Shown here piece by piece: positions 20,975 to 32,647 of a stretch of DNA of 64,000 nucleotides. How positions within the stretch are numbered: position 1 is the stretch's first letter; the number at the start of each line of letters is the position of its first letter. The stretch comes from Primula veris (taxonomy: Eukaryota > Streptophyta > Magnoliopsida > Ericales > Primulaceae), in assembly GCA_963682055.1 (NCBI GenBank), contig OY821750.1:13208501-13272500 (forward strand), given 5' to 3'. The position numbers and the translations under genes are program-made. The notes under the pieces are model-generated. The model was not told the origin of the DNA. It was given only the letters and a program-made list of their open reading frames with translations, and did not search any database.

Positions 20975-21957
20975 AACTTATGACTTTGATACGGAAAAAG
21001 AATCTACAATCTGTCATGTTTGGTTGTCTCTGCCTAAATTTCCTATTCACCTATACAACACATCGAGTATTTTCTCAATTGCTAAAGCTTTTGGAAAACC
21101 CTTAAAAGTAGATAATTCTACAGCCAGTCTTTCTAGACCAGGATTAGCGCGTGTCTGTGTTGAAATAGATCTCAAAAAACCTATTATAGAACGGGTTCGT
21201 ATAGGTTATGATGACTCTGAAGGGTTCTGGCAGTACTGTGACTATGAGGACCTAACTCATTATTGCAATTTTCGTTTCAAAAAAGGTCATGAAGTAAAAA
21301 GCTGCATATTTAAGGAAAAGAAAAAAGAACATCAACAAGAGGAAGCTTCCAACCAAAGGGAACAACCAAATAAGCAAACTACAATAGCCAACAATAAAAT
21401 TAATGAACCAAAGGCCAACTTATATAGACATCAACCAAAAAAGAAAAACCCTCTCTCACAAGGAAATAATAATAACCAAAATACAGAATCCACCAAGGAT
21501 TGGGTCAATAGAGTGCATGGCAATGATCAAGAGGCTGTTGCAACAGAAAAAAGCAATAATAAGGGTGTTCGTGATGGTAAAAAAAAGGTGCATACTGGTG
21601 CTCAAGATAAAAATGGCACCAACTTAAAGCCAACTGAGATTGAGGAAGGGGAAATATCCAGTCCGAATGAAAGTGTTCCAACTGATAATAGTGTTTTAGT
21701 GGAAAAATGAGAAAGGGGATTTCGTCAATGAGATGATAAAAAATGACTCTGAGAATGTTCTTGAGGAAATTGAAATGGAAGATAGACATGCCCAGTCTCT
21801 ATATATATTGGAAAAGGCAGACAACCTAGATCATGGATTAAAGCTGATACCTTTCAATCAAGCGGAGTTTACTGTTACTTGCTTATATGATCATGAATTT
21901 GTCAAATCAAGCCTGCAAGATAGATTAAATTTGCTCCAAGAAAAGCACCTGATATAG
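20975..21957 (+). pseudogene. LINE ORF1, C-terminal half
   Basis: This continues ORF1 after the interrupting LINE. The codon at the junction is TGA where the sister copy has TGG. From 21024 the frame is open for 228 codons ('LPKFPIHLYNTSSIFSIAKAFGKPL', 'RPGLARVCVEIDL', 'GFWQYCDYEDL'). The zinc-knuckle position reads C-N-F-R-F..GHEVKSC, with the second Cys replaced. A charged Lys/Asn/Gln-rich tail follows. A stop at 21708-21710 and a later in-family stretch (21733-21957) show further decay. Confidence 0.82.
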
Positions 21958-22083
21958 AAAAAGACAAAGTAGAATGGTCAGTAGTTCATTTTAAAGTTAA
22001 AAAAAGAGCAAAAAACCAAAAAGAACAACAAGAAAGCCATATGATACTAAGGTCTTCTGTAAAGGCCTCTAGAAAATTTTATC

Positions 22084-24060
22084 AATGATTAACACAATTA
22101 TTTGGAATTGCAGAGGTATTGGAAGTGAAGCTACTTGTAGAAGAATTAAAAAAGTTTTGTTTTCTCTACAATTTGCCTAATATTAATTTGTATTGAGCCT
22201 AAGGTTAACTCTGAGCAAGTTGAAAATTTTAAGGAAAATTTTGGTTTTGATCGGGTACAAGTTCATGATCATAACAAAATTTGGGTTTTTTATAATAAGG
22301 ATTATTCGGTGGTAGTTTCTAGTCAAATGAACCAATGTATGAACTTTGGAGTTTCTAGTTCCTTTTTAAAAAAGGAGATACAAATGACTATTGTTTATGC
22401 CAAGTGTACCAGAGAAGAAAGGAAAGACTTGTGGGAGTTCTTAGAAAGTATTTACACTGATGATCCTTGGTTTATAGGGGGTGACTTCAATACCGTTTCA
22501 GAAGCTAAAGCCAAGGCAGGTGGCAATCAAATAGATATAAATGCAGCGAATGATTACTTACAGTGTTTAGATGTTATTGATTTGCAAGAAATGAATTTTG
22601 AGGGTTCTAGATACACTTGGTGGAACAAGAGAGGTGGCTTTTATAGTATTCTAGAGAGGATTGATAAGGTTTGCACTAATAAGGCCTTTACTGATCTTTT
22701 TATAAAAGTTTCTTTAAAGCATCTGAATAAGAGAACTTCAGATCATGCTCCGTTACTTTTTACTTTTAATACTAAATGGGATAATAGACCAAAAAGGTTT
22801 ATTTTTCAAAAAATTTGGACTGAGCATAAGGAGTTTGATAAAGTGATAAAGGATAATTGGGTCCCCTTTGAAGGAGGTTATAATGCTATTTATTCTGTGT
22901 CAAAATCTAAAAAAAATTAAAAAAGCACTCCGAGAGTGGAACAAAGTCACCTTTGGTGATTTATTTCAAAGTGTGCTAGATGCCAAAGATGAGGTCCAAA
23001 AAATGGAGTTGGAATTTGAGGAAGACCCTACAACAAAAAATTGAGCAAAATTAGAAAATTCAAATGGTGAGCTTACTCTAAAGCAAAACTTAGAAGAAAA
23101 TTTTTGGAAGCAAAAGGCCAATATTAGATGGACAATAGAGGGTGAAACTAACTCTAAATATTTTCACTCAGTGGTAAAGAATAAACGAAAAAGAGGTATG
23201 ATTATGAATATTAAAGATGAACAAGATAATATTATAAGTGACTGTGATGGGATTAAAAATGAAGCACATCATTATTTTCATAATGTTTTTGCTCCGAATC
23301 AACAAGTCATGGGGAATTTTAGTAGTCTTAATGTTCTTCCTAAAATGATAAAAGAAGAAGACAATACTTTCCTAGATGGGTACCCAACTTTGGAGGAGGT
23401 CAAGGAAGCTGTCTGCGGTCTTCATAAAAACAGCTCCCCATGACAAGGTACCCAACTTTGGAGGAGGTCAAGGAAGTTGTCTGCGGTCTTCATAAAAACA
23501 GCTCCCCATGACAAGATGGGTTTAATGGTTTTTTTTATACTAAATGCTGGGAAATTATTAAAGAAGATGTGTTCAAAGCCATTATTCAGTTCTTTGCTGG
23601 CTCAGAATTACCAAAGGTAATGACAACCACTCTTATTGCATTAATTCCTAAGAATAAAAATGCTAAATCTTTTTGCTGATTATAGGCCTATTAGTCTTAG
23701 CAGTTTTTGCAATAAAATTATTTCTAAAATCCTTTCTACTAGACTTGCTACTATTCTTCCTGGTTTTATTGTTCAGAATCAAGTGAATTTATTAAAGATA
23801 GAGATATTACTGAAAATGTTCTTTTAGCTCAAGAGCTTGTTAGTACTCTAAATGCTAAGAACAAAGGTGCAAATGTGGCTATTAAGGTAGATATGAAAAA
23901 GGTGTATGATAAAGTTTCTTGGCTTTTCCTTACTAAAGTTATGAGAAAACTGGGCTTCTCGGAGATTTTAATTAATAGTGTGGAGACTTATTTCCAATAT
24001 TTACTTTAGTGTTTTGGTTAATGGTGCACCAATAGGTTTTTTCAAATCTATTCAAGACTA
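22084..24060 (+). pseudogene. LINE ORF2: AP endonuclease and partial reverse transcriptase
   Basis: ORF2 would nick target DNA and prime reverse transcription. It opens with 'MINTIIWNCRGIGSEATCRR', the start of an L1 apurinic endonuclease. The endonuclease core has 'GGDFNTVSEAKAK', 'RIDKVCTNKAF' and 'SDHAPLLF' (22479-22765), including the catalytic Asp, Asn and His motifs. The linker ('FWKQKANIRWTIEGETNSKYFHSVVK') leads into RT, with 'ALIPKNKNAK', 'RPISLSSFCNKIISKIL' and 'KVDMKKVYDKVSW'. Frameshifts near 22180, 22915, 23670 and 23790, a stop at 23042 and a 68-bp duplication at 23379-23514 break it. The catalytic YADD region is absent because the element ends near 24060. Confidence 0.88.
23379..23514 (+). 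repeat. 68-bp tandem duplication in LINE ORF2
   Basis: Bases 23379-23446 and 23447-23514 are near-identical direct repeats (start GGTACCCAACTTTGG, end CTCCCCATGACAA). The 68-base length is not a multiple of three and shifts the RT frame. Confidence 0.9.
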
Positions 24061-24489
24061 GTTATGCCTGCACGGGTTCCTCGACGACAAGACTAAAACT
24101 GGGAATAAGAAAAATTACGTAAACATGGCATCAAATGAGAACACCGTGGGAACTAACTGCGGATGCCAAGACAAAATGTTTACCAATCGGATACCATATA
24201 ATCAACCCTCATAGGAAAAGTCATCTTCTCACCCCTGCAGCCAGAGGGGGGGAGGGATACATACGAACTACAAAGATATAATACTGCGAGGAGCATAATA
24301 ACACATGCCCAAAAAAAGGAAGTAAGCAAAGGATCGTGTAACAGGAAGTAAAAAATTCTTATATACACAAAGGAGTATGTTGTTACATCCGAAATAACAA
24401 AGAATAAAGCAAAAAAAAAAAGCACAGGAGCTCACAAAGCCTCAGCAGGCCCAAAACATCTAACTACATTCCTCTTGGGAAAAGAAATC

Positions 24490-26668
24490 ATATCCATCAC
24501 TGCTACTCTTCAAAATCAAAGCTTCGTTGCCTCTGTCAGATCACCTCGCCCCTCAGCATCACGAATCTGATGATCCAAGGACTTCACATCGGAGTAATCC
24601 ACCAAATAATCCTGGAAAACATCCAAGGAGCTCAGGGCGTCATCCAATTAGTGTAGCAACCTACCGTAATTCATTTCAAGGGAAACAAGATGCCCCACAG
24701 CTCCGTAATCCAATTACAGTTACGCAAGATAAACTCTCGAGTAGGCTCCTTCTCAATTAAGGACAACCAGCAATAGGCCTCCCTCTCCTCCAATTCCGTT
24801 ATCCGTGAATCAGGATTACGAATCTCAATCAGAAGGACGTCTTTCTCCCTTTTCAGGCACCCGACCAAATCCATCAAATGAGGGGATTCCGTGACAGGGC
24901 AAGGAACTAGAATCAAAAGGGGAGGGGTAGGGGCGAAGGAGGGATTGTGAAGAGTGCGAGTGGGCGGTCGACGATGAAGGGCGCGGGCAGGAGTGTGCGA
25001 TCACAACACCATCTGACAAAGGTTCCCACTCGGGATCCACGTAGAGTCCCGTATGAGCAAGAACCCGGTCCAAGTGAACCATCAGGTCCGATTTCTCCAC
25101 CTCCTGTGATTCTACCACAACATTAAGATCACTAATTTTGAGCCTGAGCCTATTTCATATCCCCGGAAGCCATTCGTCGGAGCCCTCAGGGATCATCGAT
25201 TGGGCCTCCTCCAATTGGAAAGCTCGAAGGAGGAGAATGGCTGCCTCAAGGGCTTGATTCTTTAACAAAAGTTCCTCTATCTCTCTCTGGCATGATGAGC
25301 CCGAAGGTCCTCTATCTCGGCTTCATACCTCTGAAGGGACTCCATCAACGTCCCACTCTCTCGGCAAAGGGAGGACACATTTTGCTCCTTACTCATCAAA
25401 GAAGCACTTGCTAATGACTCGCCCCTCTGGTACGAGGAAACAACGTGTGTATTCATGGGGCAAGCTAGTAAAAAGATTGAATATAGGAAAGGAAGGCACC
25501 AGAACAATGCAAAGTAAGATTTACCTCAGACCCCGGAGGGGGAGGAAGGGCAGATAATACACCCTCTATCTCATCACGGGAAGGAGGGGAGCAGGCATAG
25601 GAGAATGAGAATCGAAGCCAGTGAGAGTCATTCAAGGAGATCCCCACTAGTCGAAGGGTAATAACATGAGCCGTAAGAGCCACGACATTAACCCTCCCTT
25701 CTTCCTCCTCACGGATATGTGTAGCTTTTGCCTCGGCGAGAGATCCAGCCCTCTGCTATTCTCCCCTCCTGACCGCCTTGAGAAGGCCAGGAATGTCCTC
25801 CTTCGGAATGACCCCTTCGATCTCCAACTTCCATAGCCTCTCCTATAGATTCATCATATTCGCCAACTCCTCTGCTCAGGCCTCTCTAATAGATGCTCAG
25901 AGATTGGCTAGCTAGGAAAGGGACTCCTTCATCCCCTCATTACATACGTCCTCCATCTTCTCGAAGGAGGTAAAGAACTCTCCCTTCTATGAGTCCGAGG
26001 AAGGGATCAAAGAGGAAAAAAGATCCTAAAAAGATAAAAAAAAAAAAAGGCATAAAAACAAAATATCTATGAATGACATGTGAGGTAACAAGAAAGAAGC
26101 ATACCTCAGCAAGATGATGAAGCCTATTTACGAAAATAGGAAGACTTCCAGCCCATGAATTAGGGGGCACGTCTAGGGTATAAGGACCCTTGGCAAGCTC
26201 TTCGGCCAATGGCGAAGGAAGGGTCCATGCGGGATCGATTCGAGGGACCACTAGGGGAGCACTCCTCGGAGGGGGAATAATCTCTTCATGAGTGCCCTTC
26301 TTTTCAGGAAGAACAAAAGTACCTCTCTTGGGCATGGAAGTTACCCCCTCAGGGGGAAGCGCATCATCTTTGGCTGCTTGCAAAGGCTGAGAGTCTCAAC
26401 GGACATGGCAGGATGCCAACTCATGCATCAGCAGCATTGAGGATGTGGAAGGAGCCTGGAAAGAGGAATCTCTTGCATGTGGCCTCTTTCGGCTCGAAGA
26501 GGGTTTCAAGGATGGTTCTTCTTCAGGAGGCAAGCTAGAATTCTGATCAGGCAATCCGGGTAAAGTCGCAGGTGCCGCAAAAGCAATAGGAATAGCCGAA
26601 ATGGTTGGACCCCCTACGTCCTCTAATAGTTTGTCCATCACAATTTCCAGATCGCTGGAGGAGCCCAC
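24490..26668 (-). pseudogene. Spliced extra ORF of retroelement type, coiled-coil rich
   Basis: Read on the minus strand, exon 1 (26668 to about 26107) begins 'MGSSSDLEIVMDKLLEDVG'. It has a Ser/Pro/Lys stretch with 'SSSRKRPHARD' (nuclear-signal-like), an in-frame TGA at 26396-26398, and ends 'LPIFVNRLHHLAE' at a GTATGC donor-like site. A T-rich tract and AG near 26027 could be the acceptor. A second GT..AG pair is plausible near 25525 and 25466. Later segments ('LMESLQRYEAEIEDLRAHHARER', 'GCLKREKDVLLIEIRNPDSRITELEEREA') are heptad-like coiled coil. I do not recognise a catalytic domain. It resembles the additional ORFs of Tat-type elements; a captured host gene is the alternative. Confidence 0.5.
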
Positions 26669-26829
26669 GCCAGGGTCTCATCGTCGATGGATATTCAACT
26701 ATCTGAATGGATGATACTATAAGATCAATGCCTCCGAAGCCTAACGAAAGAGACATGGTCTCTCGGAAGAGCTCCCCTTGCCAGGGAGGAGAAGCGGCAT
26801 GGCCCCTTTGGGCCAGCCAAGTAGGTGGA

Positions 26830-27260
26830 AAGATAAAGGAGATATGGCAGGATATATCTCAGCATAGCATTAGGGAAACGAAATATATAACAAAGATATG
26901 ATTGGTAAGATCATACTAATCATGAAAGATACTCCCTAGATCGCCTCCACCACCTATATAAGGGGCTCATAATCCAAGAATGAGATCATCTGAACCCATA
27001 CGAACTCAGACATACACTTAATTATCGGATACTACTAACCCTACTTACATTCAATACATATTTACATTCACTATCAAAACCATAAGAGGTTTAACCTTCT
27101 CACTGCTCCGGTAGGCGGAGGAAGTTAAACGGTGGTCAAACCACCAAGTCCCCCTAGATCTTAGCTATTTATCCACATGTCGTAAAGAGCTACCAAGAAC
27201 TCCGGATCAAGCCCTAGAAAGGAGCTTTCTCATTGGCTCACACAGCCTGTGAGTATAGTT
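26830..27260 (+). repeat. LTR-like end (TATA box and leader), borders uncertain
   Basis: TATATAAGGGG near 26955-26968 is followed by a C/A-rich leader and 'GGTAGGCGGAGGAAGTTAAACGG'-type sequence, the usual content of plant gypsy R-U5. I cannot fix the TG and CA ends; there is no second copy in the window. Confidence 0.4.
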
Positions 27261-28639
27261 TACGCACTAGACCTAAAATTCAAGGTCTATTACTGTTTGT
27301 TTTAATGGAAAATCTGTTTTCCATGAAAATATTTTCTTTTAAAATTATCAATATAATATTTTCCGGAACCATAGCCTGACCATAACAAAATGTAACTTAT
27401 GGTGAAAAGTGATAAAGAAAGTTAAATTTAACTAATAATAACGTAAAATGATAAACAAATTAAAATTTTAAAAGTAATCCATAAGTTAAGAAAAAAGTAA
27501 CTTAAAAGTAAAAAAGAAAATTACACCGAACGCTTATAACTTACAAAATAACTCATAAATAAAAACATAATAAAAATAAGTAAAAAATGGACTTTTTTGC
27601 TAGTAAAAAGTTAACTTATGTATTTTATTTTAAAAACAAAGTAGCTTAAATATCTAATGATGTTTTATATTTGGTTTTGTTAATCGCAAGGGCAGTTAAA
27701 TGCCTTGCTAATCATTAAAAAAATTCTAAATAACACGTGTACATAAAAACAATATGTGTAAGTTAAATTGTTATAAAACATCAGCTAATAAAAAAATAAA
27801 AGCAACTTATTGCATATTAGTTCTAATAAGTTGAAAAGTAACTTGTATGTTTAGAGTTTTTATGTGTTGATTTTGTTATTATTATAAGATTATATATATA
27901 TATATATATATCGATGTAATAATTTTTTATTTTAATTAATAATTAAGTTCATGCAAGTCTCAACTAGGGTTCTATATTTTCTTTTGAGTTTTTATAAATT
28001 TGGATGTATAGTTTTGTGTTTATTATATTATAACTCCTATTTTAAGTAATTTAAAAAAAAAAATGAATTATAATAACACATTACTTATTTACTTAATATT
28101 TGTCAAATTATTATAGAAATCACTATTTAATGACAATCTAATCATTTAATGTTGGTGTTAATTAAAGTGATCAATTAAATGCTAATTGTTGTTAATGCCA
28201 ATGCCATAATTAAGGCTTAAAGAGTGTCCGGGGGCACTTGTTAACATAAGCGTAAAAGAACTAATAGTAGTTTAAAAAACCTTAAAAAAACATATTTTAG
28301 TAGATTCTACAATGTTTTTAGCTTGGTACATGTATCACTTGCCACAAATTTATTGTACGTGTTTACGACGAGTAAAAGTAGATTTGTTTTTATTATTGTT
28401 TTCGGTCTTCAAAATACCATCTTTCCTGCTATAGTTTAGGTTTAAAATTTTAAAGTGTATATCCGCGGAGACTCTTGCATTTTTCTCTTTTTATATTTTG
28501 TAGGATTAATAACTCATAGATACCACTTTTAAACTTTAATTCTCACTAGATACCTATTATAATTTGCATTTCTCTTATATACCACTTTTTTATACTATAT
28601 AAACTAAAAAAAATCTAATTTTATAAAAAAAGAGAAAAT
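27261..28639. other. Intergenic DNA with a (TA)n tract
   Basis: No gene. A simple TA repeat lies at about 27890-27911. The rest is A/T-rich and unremarkable. Confidence 0.5.
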
Positions 28640-28961
28640 ATATCTCTCCCTCCCTCACTCATAAATGAAAAAATTCACAAAAAATTATTAAAAATCATAA
28701 AAAAAATATAAAAAATCATAAAAAATGAAAAAAATCACAAACTTTTTAAAAAATTACAAAAAAAATATAATTTTTTTTTGTCAATATACCACTTTTTACA
28801 ACGAAAAATCTGTTTTTTCATAAAAAAAACATTTTTTCATAAAAAAACATTTTTTCATCAAAAAGTGAATTTTATGTATTTAACTCTCGTTTAACTCATT
28901 TCAATTCTTGTTAAAGTTTGAATTGCGTTTTTAGAAACTAATTTTAGTAACTAATTTTAGA

Positions 28962-29045
28962 TCCGTAAGCTCAAATTGGTAATATTGCTTGCACCCAACA
29001 CCGATGTTCAAGAGGTTGGTGGTTCGAATTCATCCAGTTTTTTTT
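28962..29045 (+). other. tRNA-like (SINE-like) segment with pol III boxes
   Basis: AGCTCAAATTGGTAAT resembles a tRNA A box. GGTTCGAATTC about 45 bases later is a good B box, with a 5-bp T-stem (two G-U pairs) around TTCGAAT. A run of nine T at 29039-29047 could terminate pol III. The acceptor stem does not pair, so it is not a working tRNA. A SINE head or tRNA relic fits best. Confidence 0.4.
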
Positions 29046-29059
29046 TAACTTTAAAGTAA

Positions 29060-29712
29060 AATATATGCACTTTTATTGAACTTTATGCACTTTCAGCTGT
29101 ACCAGATGCACTTTTGACTGAACTAGATGCCCTTTCAGCTGAACTATATGCACTTTCAACTGAACCATATGCACTTTTAGCTGAACCAGATGCACTTTTT
29201 ACAGAACTATATGCACTTTTATTGAACTAGATGCACTTTTGGCTGAACCATATGCACTTTCAGCTGAATCAGATGCCCTTTTAGCTGAATCAGATGCATA
29301 TTTGACAGAACTATATGCACTTTTATTGAACTTTATGCACTTTCGACTGGACTATATTCATTTTTGACTAGACTATATGCACTTTTGACTTAACTATATG
29401 TACTTTCGACTAAATTAGATGCACTTTAAGTTGAATCAAATGTAGTTTCAGCTGAATCAGATGCACTTTTAGCTGAACTATATGCATGCTCACTTTTATT
29501 GAACTATATTTTACTTTCGACTGAATTGTATGCACTTTCAACGGAACTAGATGTACTTTCAGCTAAATTAAATGCAATTTCGACTTAATTTTATGCACTT
29601 TTGACTAATTATATGCACTTTCGACTGAACTATATGCACTTTTATTGAACTATATACGCTTTTGACTGAACTATATGTACTTTCGACTGAACTAGATGCA
29701 CTTTCAGCTCAT
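29060..29712 (+). repeat. 21-bp minisatellite, about 30 units
   Basis: Monomers such as ATGCACTTTCAGCTGAACCAG recur head-to-tail with substitutions in the middle (TTCAGCTGAA, TTTGACTGAA, TTTATTGAA). Nearly all are 20 or 21 bases. The array fills the space between the two arms of the foldback element. Stops (TTTTGA) prevent translation in the obvious frame. Confidence 0.9.
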
Positions 29713-30078
29713 TTAGATTAAAAAAATACACATTTTCATGGAAAAATAACTTTTTGTATAAAAATAAATTCACTTTTTGATAGAAAAAGTGTTTTTTTGA
29801 TGAAAAAACAGTTTTTTCGGTATAAAAAGTGTTATATTGACAAATTGTAATTTTTTTAAAAAGTTTGTGATTTTTTTCATTTTTTATAATTCTTTTTATT
29901 TTTTGTGATTTTTTAAATAATTTTTTGTGATTTTTTTTTATTTTTTATGATTTTTGTGATTTTTTTTATTTTATTTTTTGATTTTTTGATTTTTGTGATT
30001 TTTATAAAAAAAAATTGATTTTTTTTTATTTTTTTTGTGATTTTTTGTGATTTTTTTCATTTTTTATAATTTTTTTTT

Positions 30079-30278
30079 TGTTTTGAGTCTTATTAGCTCA
30101 GTATATATATTATATAGGAGATATAGAGAGATAACAGTAAGTATTATTATCATAATGTATATGAATGAATGTGAAATACAAGACCCCTAACCCTCTTTAT
30201 ATAGATAGAGGGGTAAGATTACAAGCCCACTTGGACCCATAAAGTATAAGTCCAAGAGTCCAATAATATCCTACAACA
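30079..30278 (-). repeat. 3' LTR of the copia element (left in the window)
   Basis: Plus-strand sequence runs from TGTTTTGAGTCTTATTAG to ATATCCTACAACA. It matches 36720-36932 except for small indels and substitutions, including a 10-15 base insertion in the other copy near 36768. Confidence 0.9.
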
Positions 30279-30454
30279 CTCACCATTTGGACGTCTTGAA
30301 TTTTTCGTCGTCATGCAGTCGATCTGAGTCAAGTTCATTCGCAGTTATAAACACATAAAAAACCTTAGGGCCGGAAAACCCAGTGTGGGACAAAACCGGT
30401 ACCTAGGAGAAACTGTATAGCCAAATGATATATGCCGAAATTCCATGTAATTAA

Positions 30455-31030
30455 CTAACCACGAAACAGTGTGCCTCATCAAAACCTTGACAAAGCAAAC
30501 CCAATGGGAAAATCTCTGATCGAAGGAAAAATAGTGCAACAGTGGTAGTAGTAGGGGATCAACCACAAAACAGGTGCCTCATCAAAACCTTGCTAGAGTA
30601 AACCCAGTGGGAAAAACCTCTAGTCGAAGGACAAAAGAGTACACAGTGGTAAGAAGTATACAACATGATACTCCCCCTAATTTCGGCAATCTTAAGTGAG
30701 ATATAATGGGAACGTGTCTCGCTAAAAACCTTGCCAAGGAAAACCCAGTGGGAAAAAAACCTTGGTCTAAGGACAAAAAGAGTACACGAACATGCGACTT
30801 GATGCTCCCCCTCACTTGCACACGACAGGGTGCGAGGATTTCGACTAAGTAGTAATTAGTGCAATAAGCATTTACCTGGATGCTCCCCCTCACTTGCACA
30901 CGACTGGGTGCAAAGATTTCATATTCCAAGAAAGAGTACGAACATTCGACTGGATGCCTCATTTACTTGCACACGACTGTATGCAAGAAAATATAACGTG
31001 GAATAAACCAAGCATTTGACAGGATGCTCT
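30455..31030 (-). repeat. Repeated 3'-terminal motifs of the copia element
   Basis: Three copies of an 'AAAACCTTG..AAACCCA(G/A)TGGGAAAA' block lie near 30480, 30590 and 30725. Three to four copies of a roughly 80-base unit with 'CTCCCCCTCACTTGCACACGAC' content (each with a short divergent core) lie at 30800-31025. The first motif is one often seen just inside the 3' LTR of plant copia elements. Its multiplication here is specific to this copy or family. Confidence 0.75.
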
Positions 31031-32647
31031 TAAACTTCATATGTGAAGATTTATTTCGGCAAGAAATGCTAAATAGCATAATCTAGTCATGTCTCTCTTG
31101 ATCGATAACAACAAGTTGTCCTAAAAATAAGACAAGTGTTTTATCTGGATCGTGAGACAGAGCATATGTAATTCAAATATGGCTAATACGAGCTCGAAGC
31201 CATATACACTCTTTAGTCGTCTCATAGAGCACGAGTAGATCAAAGTGATTCGTTTGGAGTCATTCCAAGACCTCCAAGATATTGCCTTATTCCTAATGGT
31301 AAAGACAGACCATGTTAGGAATATCTCTTATGCGGGTCTGATAAGTAACCGGCATCGGTATAACCGAAAAAGGGTTGCGTTAATTCGAGTACTGAAGGGG
31401 TAGGTACACTCGATGACGCAAATGGGATAAGACAAGCCCTCATCCAAAGTTACCTTAAGTTAATGGGAAAATGTCTTTTATGCCATTTCGATGGCAGCGT
31501 GTTAGCGCGATGCTGTGTCGAGCTATACCATTCACAGAAAACGAGATGTTCGTCATAGCACATTAGACCAAGTACAATAATGCGCTTATTGTACTTAGAT
31601 ATGAACATCATGGTTCAATATCTCTTCATCGTCACATCAGGGACAGAGTTGGTCTATACCAATGTCTAGTGATCGAACGATCATGGGAAAATCTGAAGAC
31701 TTAGCGTCATGTTGACTACAACGTCATAACACCTTCTGGGTGTAGTCTGAATCATGGACTTAGATTCAATCTTTACGGGACTCAATCATCAAGCCGAGTC
31801 ACTACCGTTTCTTCCCAAGATCTTTCATCTCGAAGGTAAATCCAAAAGTGGATCGCATAATAAAACACACAAGGGCATAATACTTGTTCAAGTATCCCAA
31901 GCTAATCAAGTACTCACTTAGGCGGGTATACCACATCCGCTCAGATTATATTAATCCATATAGTGAACGTCTCATTTAATTGAGATCGTGTTCCGTGGTC
32001 AGGAACTACTTGATTCAAGCATTATGAAGTCACACAGGGACCTTCATCTATATCGCTTTGTCTAAATCTCCATAGAGATAAAACCGTGACCATATTCATG
32101 GCTGCATACTCAGTTTTTCGAAAACTACTAAACTGGTAAAGTAGGGGACTATTATAATGTCCATTACGAGGAAATCAACCATCTCGTAATCAATTCCAAG
32201 GTGTGAGAGAAGCCTTACGCTACTAGGCGAGCATTCTACCATCTCATTATTCTCATCACTATTCCTTACGAATAACCAAATAAACGAACTCGTTTAACAT
32301 TGGTGGTGTTGGAGCTACATGTCCGAACACACTTTCGCTAAGGAGTCTACTTGGATTGCAAGTTTCCATTAGTACAGTCTATTCTCCGTTGACTTCAGGC
32401 AACGGTACATGGTTCCCTATCATAATTTGTTCATATTATCAGTCGTCACCGAATATATAAACAAGTAATCAATGACAGTCTCATTTCGCTTCAATATCGT
32501 CTAAGATATCATGATCGACAGATATTTTGAGATTCTTAGGATGAGGAGGAAATCATACATCTCCCTGCTCCTTTATAATCTCGTGCGACAAACGAGTTTC
32601 AGTTCACCACCTCTGGGGCTGAACGAATTAAGAACCGGTCAACTTTC

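Larger units (their letters stand above)
17718..24060 (+). mobile_element. L1-type LINE, split by another LINE
   Basis: Two separated blocks, 17718-18199 and 20975-24060, together form one plus-strand plant L1 LINE. The left block holds the 5' leader and the first half of ORF1. The right block continues ORF1 exactly where the left stops, then ORF2 (endonuclease and part of RT). The 3' end is missing: the RT stops near 24060, where unrelated DNA begins. Between them sits an antisense LINE (18200-20959) flanked by the direct repeat GAGAACTTTCAAATG. Both ORFs contain stops and frameshifts. Confidence 0.85.
24061..27260 (+). mobile_element. 3' part of a probable Tat-lineage gypsy element with antisense ORF
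   Basis: Sequence character changes sharply at about 24061 (higher GC, no LINE homology). It contains a long antisense coding region with splice-like junctions (24490-26668). Downstream on the plus strand is an LTR-like segment with TATATAAGGGG at about 26965 and a transcribed-leader composition. Antisense or sense extra ORFs between pol and the 3' LTR are known in Tat/Ogre/Retand elements, and the layout matches. No gag, pol or 5' LTR is present, so the assignment rests on architecture. Confidence 0.5.

Noticed and set aside
24180..24425. A minus-strand 81-residue hydrophobic ORF
   Set aside because: T-rich DNA at the 3' end of the antisense coding region gives Phe/Leu-rich frames by chance; likely untranslated.
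28962..29045. A functional tRNA gene
   Set aside because: A and B boxes are present, but there is no acceptor stem and the D and anticodon arms do not fold properly.
29060..29712. A CRISPR array (regular 21-bp periodicity)
   Set aside because: The units are contiguous and degenerate without unique spacers, in a plant nuclear context. It is a minisatellite.
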